From: Methylosinus sp. H3A
GTDB lineage: Bacteria > Pseudomonadota > Alphaproteobacteria > Rhizobiales > Beijerinckiaceae
Reading direction: 5' to 3'
Length of the DNA stretch: 64,000 nucleotides
Assembly (NCBI RefSeq): GCF_015709455.1
Contig: NZ_JADNQW010000005.1
Span: 248,001 to 312,000, forward strand
Shown here: in pieces, positions 37,501-45,991 of the stretch
How positions within the stretch are numbered: the stretch's first letter is position 1
Layout: each line of letters begins with the position of its first letter
The notes under the pieces: model-generated
What the model was told of the DNA's origin: nothing
Databases searched by the model: none
What the model saw: the letters and a program-made list of their open reading frames with translations, nothing else
Program-made: the position numbers and the translations under genes

Positions 37501-38873
37501 AACGCCGCGCTCTGCCCGCCACCGGACGGCATTCCACCACGCGCATCGGCGTTCGAACGGCCGCTCGGAACAACTACGACTTCAGAGTGAGCGACAGGAT
37601 CGCTGAAGGCGGCGGCAGACGCTCTGGAGGTTCCGACCTCGACATGGACGTCGCTCGCGCGTGATGACGTCGAACCTTGCGCCGACGGATCGGCGGACGC
37701 CGGGATCGCCGTGACCCATGCCGATTGCCGCGCGACGTCGGCGCTCCGATCGACGGTCTCGATCGGCGACGACTCGGCTTCGTCGATATCAGGCGCGCGC
37801 CAAATCGCAGCATCGCCGATGAATGCCGTCGCTGCGAGCGGCTCTCGCGCCGCCGTGCTCGAAGACGGCAGAGCCGCGACCTGCGCGACCGAAGCGCCGC
37901 CCAAATCCGCGGTCGTGGCGACATCGACTTCTTCGACGCCAGTCGAAGCAGAGTCGCGCTCTCTCGAGCTTGCGATGTTCGTCGAGGGCGCGACTGCGAT
38001 CCGAGCGAATGCCGAATCGTTCTCACGTCTCGAAAGCGTCGTCGCGGAAAACGTCGAAGTCGCAGACTCGGGCGAAGGCCTATTCGACCTCGGCGGCTCG
38101 GTCGAGGGTTGCGCCGATGCGACAGGTGATCGTCTCGAGGCGACGTAGGAAATCACACCCGGCGCCTGCGCCGAGCGTGTCGTTGCATTCGACGTCGAAG
38201 CCACGGATAGGCCGACGCTCGAAGGGAGAGTCTGTCCGCTGACGTCGTGAGTGGATTGCCGCGACGAAGCTAGATCTGGCGTCGTCGCCTGCGGAGCGTC
38301 GAGCGACGATCGTGACGTAGCCGCCGTCGTCCCAGTCGAGCCACGGCGATCATCGTCGACGGCGCCCATATTGCTCGCAAATGTGGACGGCGAAGGCGAG
38401 ATCGCGGCGGCCGACGGAGCGTATCCATCGGCGACCTGCGCGCCGCCTTCGATTTGCATCGCGCTCCCCTGGCCGCCATTCGGCGCAGGATCGCCCGTCG
38501 AGGCAACGGATTCGATTCGGGATGGGGCCGGGCGCGGATTCGTGGATGGCGGCCAATTCAAGTCGAAGACCGGGACAGCGACGAAAGCTTGCATCGTGGA
38601 CGGCGGATTGCTCGTCGCGTCGGCGACGGCCGCATCATCGGCGGCCGGCCGCTGGTGGGGATGTTCGTCGGAGGCGGCGATCGTCGCGGCCGAGGAAGCG
38701 GCGGACGCGGCGCGAGCGGTGGGAGCGCTCCGATCGTCGAGATCGGAGAGAAGCGAAGCGAATTGGCGTCCATCCGCGCCGTCCGAGTCGCGTTGGCCCT
38801 GCGAAGCCGCGTCGGTCTGATGGCCGAGCAGACGCCCAGTCGCCAGATTGGAGAAAAGTGCGTCGAGTGTCAT
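34527..38873 (-). CDS. fliK: Giant flagellar hook-length control protein FliK
   Basis: This is a 1448-residue protein; typical FliK is about 400-650. The C-terminal substrate-switch domain is at about residues 1310-1380 (ILTIELEPATLGAVVVKMKLAHSGI and HISVASTEALRRLDSTRDQLVEAMQ). A Gly-rich tail follows. The rest is Ser/Ala/Thr-rich and probably disordered. From about residue 520 to 915 a motif F-x-P-[FY]-[DE]-L-R-S recurs, with five copies spaced about 48 residues. FliK acts as a ruler and triggers FlhB. It follows motC with a 4-base overlap. GC-rich codon use fits one real gene. Confidence 0.9.
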   Translation of the reverse strand: MTLDALFSNLATGRLLGHQTDAASQGQRDSDGADGRQFASLLSDLDDRSAPTARAASAASSAATIAASDEHPHQRPAADDAAVADATSNPPSTMQAFVAVPVFDLNWPPSTNPRPAPSRIESVASTGDPAPNGGQGSAMQIEGGAQVADGYAPSAAAISPSPSTFASNMGAVDDDRRGSTGTTAATSRSSLDAPQATTPDLASSRQSTHDVSGQTLPSSVGLSVASTSNATTRSAQAPGVISYVASRRSPVASAQPSTEPPRSNRPSPESATSTFSATTLSRRENDSAFARIAVAPSTNIASSRERDSASTGVEEVDVATTADLGGASVAQVAALPSSSTAAREPLAATAFIGDAAIWRAPDIDEAESSPIETVDRSADVARQSAWVTAIPASADPSAQGSTSSRASDVHVEVGTSRASAAAFSDPVAHSEVVVVPSGRSNADARGGMPSGGGQSAAFTVDRGVASSVDGADRTSAVSYDDRRTTETNSPTPAKALERSPSDRISSSEATFAATTRDRAVSSFELQSVSPATVSASAPRQEFDAAPSTLRAAQLDDGGLVSAVDRRSISAAARAQTVEPSIPSFDGVVWSANPASEASAPTTSAVPPRTLAATSAAIPADVASSANNMNASRERNTIASFDLQNASTTMVAAPTQSQDFRASAPEADAAAMAQRVAASQVAPSSVQTQERASPAGSPEPWSSTRRADMVHEESAFTPFDLRSLSSSSVPDWAQMRDSGNPTPSLDVPETIGRANFDQGASAFLPFDLRSGGSAATAPASAPTQTAVSPAISRDERISILRAEAAAGGDGFSPYDLRSDASAQTRVAASSGISTDDRSSTLRAGAAAASTPDAAAAREERQSSTFEPRSVSANAGSAPAQRQDFVAPAAQYDVGSSTPYAATARAGSAPAPFDLRGASSGAIRASTGDYARSAADEARPGLSFADAVAGAAIAAPEDAVSAEPQWEASARPAAVAERARIDDPASTDSGVATRRSAPIETPPVSEAFTIPTRGGASASAVSDPIAPINRSSFVETVVRSADERRPPLTESSIAVAMSDPQPSNGWGPSAPGGDNGRRISSASRAEPPSAPSVVESSTAQEFARQQSALRVSESAVAASNVALDNTPRATERSIDASVAATVVAAPTRDRAAAGSFDSFPAIAEPPAVARGVDVASLSNGVRGSDSHPVAQTGGRQASSIDATPAIFETRDNVRAPADAPLDAMNISAAASDASANEASRTEAAPEPIGTLAILAPPTQLPSAFAELLAPQARSLIATASMTRAAPSAAAITAPGVEAQRQSVAPKILTIELEPATLGAVVVKMKLAHSGIDMHISVASTEALRRLDSTRDQLVEAMQSSGCSVDSCTIQIAQNAADGGNAQATPDSGAGFAQSGGAGAGRDEQSVGRQGAGYGGQGGDRRQGAGGETNEPGSNGETRRVADRRGGDVYL

Positions 38874-40030
38874 CGGCGCGTCGCCCGCTGAAGCAGCGCG
38901 TCGGCGTCGCCCAACGCCTGACGTGCGGAACGCTCGACCGTCGAATCGGATCGCGCCTCCTCGGACTCTGGCGTCGCTGGCGCGGCGGAAGACACTCCGT
39001 CCGAGGCGCCCTGAAGACGGCCGATCGCGGCGATCACGATATTGCGCACCTCGATGTCGGCCGAAGGCAAAATCCGCGAGTCGATTTTTTGAAACTCCGC
39101 CTCGGCCGTCTCGAAGTCGCCGGAAAGACCGGCGAGCGCGGCGCGATAGAGCTCGACGCGCGCGCGCCCGGCAGGGGAATCGACGAGCGGTCCGGCATAT
39201 TGCGTTTCAGTCGTCGCCAAAGCGACACGGCCATTGAGAATGGCGTTACGGGCGACGCTCATATGTGTCTCGAAGCGCAGGCCTGGCGACGCGCCCTTCA
39301 GCATCGCTCGAAATTCTCCGAGGCGAGGATTGTCGCCGATAGCGGCGGCGCGCAAAGTCGCGGCGCGCATTTCATCCCAATAATTTCGAGAGAAAGGCGA
39401 CTTTGCGTATTGCGCCCCATAGCGGCGACCGAGCACCAGAAATTTATTCGGATCCTGGCCCACGTCGACGATCGACATCTCGCGACGCAAGGCCGCCTCC
39501 TCGACGAGCGAACTCGGCATCAGCAGACGCGCGAGATCGAACAAATCGCGCGCCTTCGCCTTATCGGAGGCAATCAGCAATCCGCCCTGTATCAGCGCCA
39601 GATGCGCAGCGAGCGTGTCGGTGAGGGCTCGCGCGTCGATCGGCGCCAGCAGCTTGGCGGCGTCTTCGCTACGTCCTTCGGCATAGGCGACAGCGCCCGC
39701 GACGAGCCGCGTGTCGGTTTCTGGAATGAGATGCGCATCGAGGACTTTGCGGATGGAGCGGGACGGGCCGCCGCAGAACAAAAAGATCGCCGCAGCCGCG
39801 GAGTTGCTCTTTTCTTTCCACGCCTCGCCGTCGAGGGACGCCACGATCTGCTCGATGCGCTCGATCTGCGCGGGGATCGCGCCGCGCGCGCCCGCAGCGC
39901 CTTGCACCATCGACCCTTGCAGCGTGTTGAGCGCCCTCACCTGCTCGGTGAGCTCTCCCGCTTCGGCGCCGGACGCGAGACGAATAATCAGGCCGATCGC
40001 CAAAATGACGACTTGCGCGGAATTCCTCAA
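38870..40030 (-). CDS. motC: Periplasmic motility protein MotC
   Basis: The protein has 386 residues with a TTG start at 40030. That start gives the signal peptide VVILAIGLIIRLASGAEA and has AGGAG 7 bases upstream; TTG overlaps the motB TGA as TTGA. The body is helical (RALTDTLAAHLALIQGGLLIASDKAKARDLFDLARLLMPSSLVEEAALRREM). In Sinorhizobium MotC binds MotB in the periplasm and is needed for rotation. Position between motB and fliK is the rhizobial order. Confidence 0.88.
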   Translation of the reverse strand: MRNSAQVVILAIGLIIRLASGAEAGELTEQVRALNTLQGSMVQGAAGARGAIPAQIERIEQIVASLDGEAWKEKSNSAAAAIFLFCGGPSRSIRKVLDAHLIPETDTRLVAGAVAYAEGRSEDAAKLLAPIDARALTDTLAAHLALIQGGLLIASDKAKARDLFDLARLLMPSSLVEEAALRREMSIVDVGQDPNKFLVLGRRYGAQYAKSPFSRNYWDEMRAATLRAAAIGDNPRLGEFRAMLKGASPGLRFETHMSVARNAILNGRVALATTETQYAGPLVDSPAGRARVELYRAALAGLSGDFETAEAEFQKIDSRILPSADIEVRNIVIAAIGRLQGASDGVSSAAPATPESEEARSDSTVERSARQALGDADALLQRATRR

Positions 40031-41136
40031 CGTTCGCTCCTGCGCAGCAAGATTTCGATGCGGCGATTGACCGCTCCGAGCGGCTCCTTTGGCGTCTTCA
40101 AGCGCCGGTCGGCGTAGCCCGCGATCTTCACCACGCGCTTTTCCGGAAAGCCGCCGCGCACGAGCATGTAATAAGCCATGTTGGCGCGATCCGAGGAGAG
40201 GCGCCAATTGTCGTAGGTCGCCGATTTATAGGAGCGTCCGTCCGTATGTCCCCGCAGTTCGATCTCGCCGCTCTGCTTGGCCAAGAGCTGGCCGATCTGA
40301 CCGATGATGCGCACCGCCTGCGGCCGCGGTTCGACGGAGCCGACCGCGAACATGGAGAAATTGGCGTCGTCGGTGAGGCTGATCAGCAACCCCTCCGAGG
40401 TCTCCGCGACTTCGACATGGGGCGCGGCGCGCAATGCGCCGCTCTCGGCCTTGACGAGCTTCTCCACCGCAGTCTTCATGCTCGCGGACGAAATGTCGCC
40501 CTTCTTGTCCTCGACGGACGGCGGAGCCGCGAGCGCCGAACGCGGGGGTTGCGCCGAAGCTTTGCCGTTGCTCTGCGGGGTCGACGGCGCCGGCTTGGCG
40601 CGCGGGCCCTCCACCTGCTCCACCGACGTCGCTTTGTCGGGCGAGCCATTGTCCTCGATGCGCTCGTCCACATAGCCGACGCCATGAGCGCTGCGATCGA
40701 AAGGATCGCCGAAAGACGAAGGTTGCGCAGATTTTCTGTCGATCTCGTCGAGCGTCGTCATCGGATCATAGAGAAGCGCGGCCTCGCGCTGCGGACTGTC
40801 CTTCTCCGAAGGGGTGGGCGGCGCAACGGCCGTCGCGCCCTTGTCCGGAGCCGTGCTGGGTTGTTGGCTCTTGCCCTGGCCGGCCTCCGCCGGATCACGC
40901 AGCCCCTTATGCGCGGGATTGGAGTCGATGAGCTGAACCGGGTTGAAATATTGGACGATCGCCGCCTTGGTTTCTTTCGACGTCGAATTGATGAGCCACA
41001 TCACCAGAAAAAAGGCCATCATAGCCGTCATGAAGTCCGCGAATGCGAGCTTCCAGACGCCGCCGTGATGACCCTCCTCCTCCTCGCCGTGCTTCTTGCG
41101 GATGAAGATGATCTCGCTTTCCTCGTGATCGCTCAT
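40027..41136 (-). CDS. motB: Flagellar stator protein MotB
   Basis: The 369-residue protein has one transmembrane helix with the proton-binding Asp in KLAFADFMTAMMAFFLVMWL. A Pro/Ser-rich linker (about residues 85-220) is followed by an OmpA-type peptidoglycan-binding domain (IELRGHTDGRSYKSATYDNWRLSSDRAN). The N-terminus is unusually acidic and His-rich (KHGEEEEGHHGG). It overlaps fliH by 4 bases. Confidence 0.95.
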   Translation of the reverse strand: MSDHEESEIIFIRKKHGEEEEGHHGGVWKLAFADFMTAMMAFFLVMWLINSTSKETKAAIVQYFNPVQLIDSNPAHKGLRDPAEAGQGKSQQPSTAPDKGATAVAPPTPSEKDSPQREAALLYDPMTTLDEIDRKSAQPSSFGDPFDRSAHGVGYVDERIEDNGSPDKATSVEQVEGPRAKPAPSTPQSNGKASAQPPRSALAAPPSVEDKKGDISSASMKTAVEKLVKAESGALRAAPHVEVAETSEGLLISLTDDANFSMFAVGSVEPRPQAVRIIGQIGQLLAKQSGEIELRGHTDGRSYKSATYDNWRLSSDRANMAYYMLVRGGFPEKRVVKIAGYADRRLKTPKEPLGAVNRRIEILLRRSER

Positions 41137-41786
41137 GCGGCGTCATCTCCTTCGCGCAGCTGCGCCATCCATTCGCCGAGGCGCGTTTCGATCGTCGTCG
41201 CGTCGAGTCGTGCGCGCACATCGGCGCCTCCGACATCGTCGATCCTGGTGGCGATATCCTCGCCATGCAATTTCGTGCAGATCGCTTCGAGCAGATCCAC
41301 CGGCCCACTCAAGTGAACGACGGGATTTTCGTGATCGACGAGCAGGATCCGCAAAGTCTCGAGGAGGCCGACGAGCATCTGCTCGCGAATTTCGCGCACG
41401 ACGAATGGCTCGAGGATTTTTTCGACATCGTCGCCGATGCGCGCGGAAAAGCGGCCGAGCGCATCGCGAAAGTCGCGACCTAGCCGCTCCCCTTCCTCGC
41501 GCGCCCAACGCCGGCGCTCCTCCTCCAGCCTCTGCGCGAAGGCTGCGCGCTCTCGCTCGATCTTCGCGTCACATTCGGCTTTCGCCGAGTCGCGTCCTTC
41601 CTCGAGCAATTGCTCGCGCAGCTCATCTGTGAGGGCCGGCAGCGGGTCTTCCGCGGGCTCGGCCGCCACAATCTCGGGCTCGAGCTCCGGCTCATCGAAA
41701 GCGATTGGAAGCGGGAGCGGCTCCGGCGCGATGATCTTCGGCCCTTCGTCGAAGCGTGGCAGATAGAAGGCGACCGAGCGCGCCAT
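41133..41786 (-). CDS. fliH: FliH-like flagellar export ATPase regulator
   Basis: The 217-residue protein has a Pro/Glu-rich N-terminus, a long charged coiled coil (LREQLLEEGRDSAKAECDAKIERERAAFAQRLEEERRRW), and a C-terminal domain compatible with FliH. Its ATG overlaps the stop of fliF by one base and its stop overlaps motB by 4. Position and architecture support FliH; sequence similarity is weak. Confidence 0.75.
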   Translation of the reverse strand: MARSVAFYLPRFDEGPKIIAPEPLPLPIAFDEPELEPEIVAAEPAEDPLPALTDELREQLLEEGRDSAKAECDAKIERERAAFAQRLEEERRRWAREEGERLGRDFRDALGRFSARIGDDVEKILEPFVVREIREQMLVGLLETLRILLVDHENPVVHLSGPVDLLEAICTKLHGEDIATRIDDVGGADVRARLDATTIETRLGEWMAQLREGDDAA

Positions 41787-43432
41787 CAGACGCGTCCCTC
41801 CGCATACATCCACTGCTTCAGTATGGCCACGGCCTGCATCTCATCGGCTTCGATCAATTGCTCTAGCCGCTTCTGCTGGGTGAACTTCTCTTGATTTGCG
41901 ATATCTTCGATGAGCCCAGTGTCGACGGCCGCCGCCATGGTGAACTCCGGCGCTTCGAGCGGCGTGAAGGGCAATTCGACGGCGTTGTCGATGTCGAGCA
42001 TCGATGCGGTGTCATCGGCAATGGCGGTCGGCGCCTCGGCGAGCAAGGCGCGCGTCGCCGGACGCAGGCCGAAAATGACGAGCATCACGGTGACGGCGAT
42101 CAGCGCGAGGGCGTTGATAACGGAGCCGAGCTGATGGGTGAGCGCGTCGGCCCAGCCCGGCGCCTCGACCGGGCCCATGTCGTTCTCGTTCGGCATGAAT
42201 TCGACGGCGGAGACCTTGACTGTATCGCCGCGCTCCTTGTGCAGCCCCGCGGCCGTGGAGACCAATTGCTCGATCTCCTTGATCTGGCGCTCGACGGCTT
42301 CGGACTTCGGCGCATCCTTGCCGACGCCGCCGAGGCTCGCGCGATTGACCAGCACGGCGATCGAAATATTCTCGACCGTATAGCCGCCGCTGACCGTGGT
42401 GATGGTCTTGGACGACAACTCGAAGTTGGTGAGCTCTTCGTTCTTCTTGTTCTCGTCGTTGGACTGCTTGCCCTCGGAGGCGGCCGGCTTATTGTCCTGC
42501 GGGATGTTGCGGTCCGCGCCAGCGGCGCCGGTCGTGCTGTTGTTCTGCGAGGTGGAGTTCTCTTTGACGACGCGCACCGATCGTTCGACCCGCGATTCCG
42601 GATCGAAAATCGTCTCATTGGTCTGCTTGCGATCGGTGTTGATGCGCGTTCGCACGCTGACCTGGAAATTCGACAAGCGAAGATAAGGCGTGAGCGTCCG
42701 GCGTATATTGTCCTGTATGTCCTTGGCGACTGTGCGCTCGAGCGTCAGCGTCTTGCCGGGAACGGCGTCGTTCTCGTCTCCTTCGGACGTGGTCAGCAGC
42801 ATGCCGTCGGTGTTGAGTACGGTCACCTGATCGACATTCATTCCGGGAATAGAGGCGGCGACGAGATGCCGAATGGCGTGAGCCGCTTTCGAATCATCCG
42901 GGCTCTCGGTGCGAATGACGACCGAGGCGGACGGCGGCTGCTTGGCGCGACGAAACGAACCCTCGTCGGCGAGCACGATATGGACTCGCGCCGCCTTCAC
43001 GCCGCGAATCAGCTGGATGGTGCGGGCGAGTTCGCCTTCGAGCGCGCGTATGCGCGTCACCTCCTGCATGAACGACGTGAGGCCCAGCGATCCGACCTTG
43101 TCGAAGAGCTCGTAGCCGGCGTTGGAGCTCTGCGGCAGCCCTCGTTCGGCGAGCATCATGCGGGCTTGCGCCGTCTGGCCATAATGTACCGAGACGGCGT
43201 TGCCCTCTGGATTGATATCGAAGGGAGTGCCGCTCGATTTCAATGCGGCGCCGATGCGACTCACATCTTCGCGATCGAGGCCCGCGTAGAGCACTTCGAA
43301 ATTCGGCCGCGAAAGATAATAGGCCCCGACCCCGGTTACCGCCAGGACGAGGACAAAGATCATAGCGAGGGCGGCGAGCTTGCGGGGACCAAGTCCGAGC
43401 AGATTGTCTCGCAGCTGATTCAGGCGGTCCAT
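41786..43432 (-). CDS. fliF: Flagellar MS-ring protein FliF
   Basis: The 548-residue protein has two transmembrane helices (about residues 20-40 and 440-460) and periplasmic ring-building motifs. YCSRPNFEVLYAGLDREDVSRI-like start (here LSRPNFEVLYAGL) and GALKSSGTPFDI lead into ARVHIVLADEGSF. The C-terminal tail for FliG is DIANQEKFTQQKRLEQLIEADEMQAVAILKQWM. It is first in fliF-fliH-motB-motC-fliK. Confidence 0.96.
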   Translation of the reverse strand: MDRLNQLRDNLLGLGPRKLAALAMIFVLVLAVTGVGAYYLSRPNFEVLYAGLDREDVSRIGAALKSSGTPFDINPEGNAVSVHYGQTAQARMMLAERGLPQSSNAGYELFDKVGSLGLTSFMQEVTRIRALEGELARTIQLIRGVKAARVHIVLADEGSFRRAKQPPSASVVIRTESPDDSKAAHAIRHLVAASIPGMNVDQVTVLNTDGMLLTTSEGDENDAVPGKTLTLERTVAKDIQDNIRRTLTPYLRLSNFQVSVRTRINTDRKQTNETIFDPESRVERSVRVVKENSTSQNNSTTGAAGADRNIPQDNKPAASEGKQSNDENKKNEELTNFELSSKTITTVSGGYTVENISIAVLVNRASLGGVGKDAPKSEAVERQIKEIEQLVSTAAGLHKERGDTVKVSAVEFMPNENDMGPVEAPGWADALTHQLGSVINALALIAVTVMLVIFGLRPATRALLAEAPTAIADDTASMLDIDNAVELPFTPLEAPEFTMAAAVDTGLIEDIANQEKFTQQKRLEQLIEADEMQAVAILKQWMYAEGRV

Positions 43433-43524
43433 AGGGGGCGTTTCATCGGGTTGACGCGATGTGGAGCCCCAATGTGCCTGCGGTGGCTTGCGCGAACTTT
43501 GCCGTCGCTCTCAATTCACATAAT

Positions 43525-43556
43525 CGAGGGTCTCGCCGCCAGCGGCGAAACCCTCG
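43525..43556 (-). terminator. Hairpin after flagellin 1
   Basis: Two arms of about 15 bases (CGAGGGTTTCGCCGC and its complement, one mismatch) lie 19 bases after the flagellin stop. The U-tract is weak (ATTATG), so it may stabilise mRNA rather than end transcription. Confidence 0.5.
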
Positions 43557-43574
43557 CTCGGATCACCGACTGGC

Positions 43575-44486
43575 TCACTGGAAGAGCTTGAGGATGATCT
43601 GGCTGTTCTGATTGGCGATCGACAGGGACTGGACGCCGAGCTGCTGCTGCGTCTGCAGCGCCTGCAACCGCGTCGAGGCCTCGTTCATATCTGCGTCGAC
43701 CAGCGAGCTCACGCCATTGGTGAGCGCTTCGTTCAACGTCTTCACAAAAGCGGCCTGACCCGTGAGCGTCGTCTGCGTCGCTCCGATCTGCGCGGCGTAT
43801 TTGGTGAGGTCGGAGATCGCCTTGTCTGCGTTGGTCAGCGAGTCTGTGATGACCGCAGTCGAGGCGACATCGGTAGCCGACAAATTGGTCAAATCGGTCG
43901 CGGCCGTTGCGCCCGTGCCCTGAGCGACTTCGAGAATGCCGGCTCCGGCGGCGACGGCCGGCGACGCGCCGCCACCGCCGATCAATGCGGTCGCGGTGAG
44001 ATTGATCGTGTTCAGAGCGGACGCCGTGGAGCCGCCTCCGTCGGTGTAGGAGGCGATAAAAGCGAAGGACGCCTGCGAACCATCCAGAATATTGAGGCCG
44101 TTGAAACTCGCGGAGGCGACGATGCTCTTGAGCTGATTGCTCAATCCGGTGAGACTCGTGCCGATCTTGGCGGTGTCGGCGCCGGGCTGCGCCGCTTGCG
44201 CGACGGCCGATTTGATGTTGTTGAGCACCGAGATCGCATTGGTGACTGCGGTCTGGGCGATGTTGAGAAGGGACGAGCTCACCGCCATCGAATCGCCGAT
44301 CGTCGACAGCACGCCCTGATCGGACTTCATCGTCTCGGCGATCGACCAAGTGGAAGCGTTGTCGGTGGCGCTCGAAATCTTGAGACCCGTCGAGACTTCC
44401 TTCTGCGTGGTCGCAAGCGCATGCTGCGTCGACCGAAGCGATTGAAGGGCCGTGATAGCCGAGGGGTTAGTGAGAATGCTGGACAT
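43575..44486 (-). CDS. Flagellin 1
   Basis: This 303-residue flagellin has conserved ends: MSSILTNPSAITALQSLRST and NEASTRLQALQTQQQLGVQSLSIANQNSQIILKLFQ. These form the filament core. The middle is short and Gly/Ala-rich. It is nearly the same as flagellin 2; by eye about five in six residues match. Its leader shares a block with flagellin 2 (44528-44595). Confidence 0.96.
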   Translation of the reverse strand: MSSILTNPSAITALQSLRSTQHALATTQKEVSTGLKISSATDNASTWSIAETMKSDQGVLSTIGDSMAVSSSLLNIAQTAVTNAISVLNNIKSAVAQAAQPGADTAKIGTSLTGLSNQLKSIVASASFNGLNILDGSQASFAFIASYTDGGGSTASALNTINLTATALIGGGGASPAVAAGAGILEVAQGTGATAATDLTNLSATDVASTAVITDSLTNADKAISDLTKYAAQIGATQTTLTGQAAFVKTLNEALTNGVSSLVDADMNEASTRLQALQTQQQLGVQSLSIANQNSQIILKLFQ

Positions 44487-44527
44487 GACTCATCGATCCC
44501 TTTTGGGGTGAAACTAGTGACGAAAGG

Positions 44528-44595
44528 CATCCCGGAATTTCACCGGCTCGACGGAAACGGCATCATGCCTTTGGGCTGTGAAGCCCTATCCGAAG
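44528..44595 (-). promoter_or_regulatory. Conserved flagellin leader, copy 1
   Basis: On the minus strand this block runs from CTTCGGATAGGGC through GGCATGATGCCG (a palindrome) to GAGCCGGTGAAATTCCGGGATG. It matches the block 45761-45826 before flagellin 2 at most positions while the sequences around it differ. It may hold a promoter or a 5' mRNA element recognised by a regulator such as FlbT; both are inferred. Confidence 0.6.
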
Positions 44596-44761
44596 CAATC
44601 ATCGGCGGAGCGCCGCCACATCGCGGGAGCCAATCCACTCGACGACCCGTCGAAGTCCATCGGGACTCGACGGCTACAGCACAGCCTGCATGGTGGTTAA
44701 CCTAACTAGATAACCTTAATAAAGGTCTAAACGAGCAAAGCCTTCGCGGCGCGCGAACAAC

Positions 44762-44796
44762 AAAAAAGCCGCGCCCCGAAGGGCGCGGCTTCTTTC
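44762..44796 (-). terminator. Rho-independent terminator of flagellin 2
   Basis: On the minus strand AAGCCGCGCCC pairs perfectly with its complement around a TTCG loop and is followed by six T. It lies 26 bases after the stop of flagellin 2. Confidence 0.9.
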
Positions 44797-44816
44797 CGAA
44801 ATCGGGGAGTGGCGGA

Positions 44817-45728
44817 TTACTGGAACAGGCGCAGGATGATCTGGCTGTTCTGATTGGCGATCGACAGCGACTGGACGCCGAGCTGCTGTTGCGTCTGCAA
44901 CGCCTGCAGGCGCGTCGAAGCTTCGTTCATGTCGGCGTCGACGAGCGAGCTGACGCCGGCCGTCAGACTTTCATTCAGTGTCTTGACGAAGGCGGCCTGT
45001 CCATTGACGCTGGTTTGCGTCGCGCCGATCTTCGACGCATATTGCGTCAGATCCGCGATCACCTTATCGGCGTTCGACAGTGTGTCGGTGATCGTCGCGC
45101 TCGAGGCGACATCGGCGGAGGAGAGGCTGGTGAAGTTCGTCGCCGCAGTGGCGCCGGTGCCCTGAGCCACCTCCAATATGCCGGCGCCGGCAGCAACCGC
45201 CGGAGAGGCGCCGCCGCCGCCGATCAGCGCGGTCGCGTTGAGATTGATTGTGTTGAGCGCCGAGGCCGCGGTGCCGCCTCCGTCGCTATAGGACGCGATG
45301 GAGTTGAAGGTGCTGCGAGAACCGTCGAGCAGATTCAACCCATTGAAATTCGCCGAGCTGACGATGCTCTTGAGCTGATCGCTGAGGCCCGTGAGGCTGG
45401 TGCCGATCTTCGCCGTGTCCGCGCCGGGCTGAGCGGCCTGCGCGACGGCGGACTTGATGTTGTTGATGACCGAAATGGCGTTGGTCACCGCCGCCGTGGC
45501 GACGTTGAGCACCGAGGAGCTGACCGACAGAGAGTCGCTGATCGTCGAGAGAACTCCCTGGTCGGATTTCATCGTCTGAGCGATCGACCAGGTGGAGGCA
45601 TTGTCGGTGGCCGATGAAATCTTCAGGCCCGTCGAAATCTCCTTCTGGGTGGAAGCGAGAGACGACTGGACCGAGCGCAGCGACTGCAGAGCGGTGATGG
45701 CGGAGGCGTTGGTCAAGATGCTGGACAT
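44817..45728 (-). CDS. Flagellin 2
   Basis: The 303-residue flagellin has the same ends as flagellin 1 (MSSILTNASAITALQSLRSV and SLSIANQNSQIILRLFQ). The inner ATG at 45728 matches the flagellin 1 start; the longer frame is only leader. It has its own terminator and shares a leader block with flagellin 1, pointing to a tandem duplication that kept control signals. Confidence 0.96.
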   Translation of the reverse strand: MSSILTNASAITALQSLRSVQSSLASTQKEISTGLKISSATDNASTWSIAQTMKSDQGVLSTISDSLSVSSSVLNVATAAVTNAISVINNIKSAVAQAAQPGADTAKIGTSLTGLSDQLKSIVSSANFNGLNLLDGSRSTFNSIASYSDGGGTAASALNTINLNATALIGGGGASPAVAAGAGILEVAQGTGATAATNFTSLSSADVASSATITDTLSNADKVIADLTQYASKIGATQTSVNGQAAFVKTLNESLTAGVSSLVDADMNEASTRLQALQTQQQLGVQSLSIANQNSQIILRLFQ

Positions 45729-45760
45729 GACTCGTCGATCCTTGGATGAGGTGAACGCGA

Positions 45761-45826
45761 CATCCCGGAAATTCACCGGCTCGACGGAAACGGCATCATG
45801 CCTTGGGCGCCCTGCCCTATCCGAAG
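45761..45826 (-). promoter_or_regulatory. Conserved flagellin leader, copy 2
   Basis: This is the counterpart of 44528-44595, with the same CTTCGGATAGGGC, GGCATGATGCC palindrome and GAGCCGGTGAA stretches at the same distance class from the start codon (about 32-98 bases). Conservation beyond coding DNA suggests function. Confidence 0.6.
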
Positions 45827-45908
45827 AACTCTGTCGACGGCGCGCCTGCGGTCTCGCGTAGCCGCGCCGGACAATCGGATATTACACTGAGGGCGAAGGA
45901 ACGCCACA

Positions 45909-45949
45909 AATCGCAGAAAATGCGATTAATGAAGGCCTAACAGGGCCTT
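45909..45949. other. Two short hairpins downstream of fliP
   Basis: AATCGCA/TGCGATT around a 5-base loop (45909-45927) and AAGGCC/GGCCTT around a 6-base loop (45932-45949) lie between the fliP stop and the flagellin 2 leader. They may end the motE-flgH-fliL-fliP transcript. Confidence 0.4.
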
Positions 45950-45991
45950 GGAGCCGCGATACGCGGCTTCGGGCGCCGTCTCGAAACGTGG

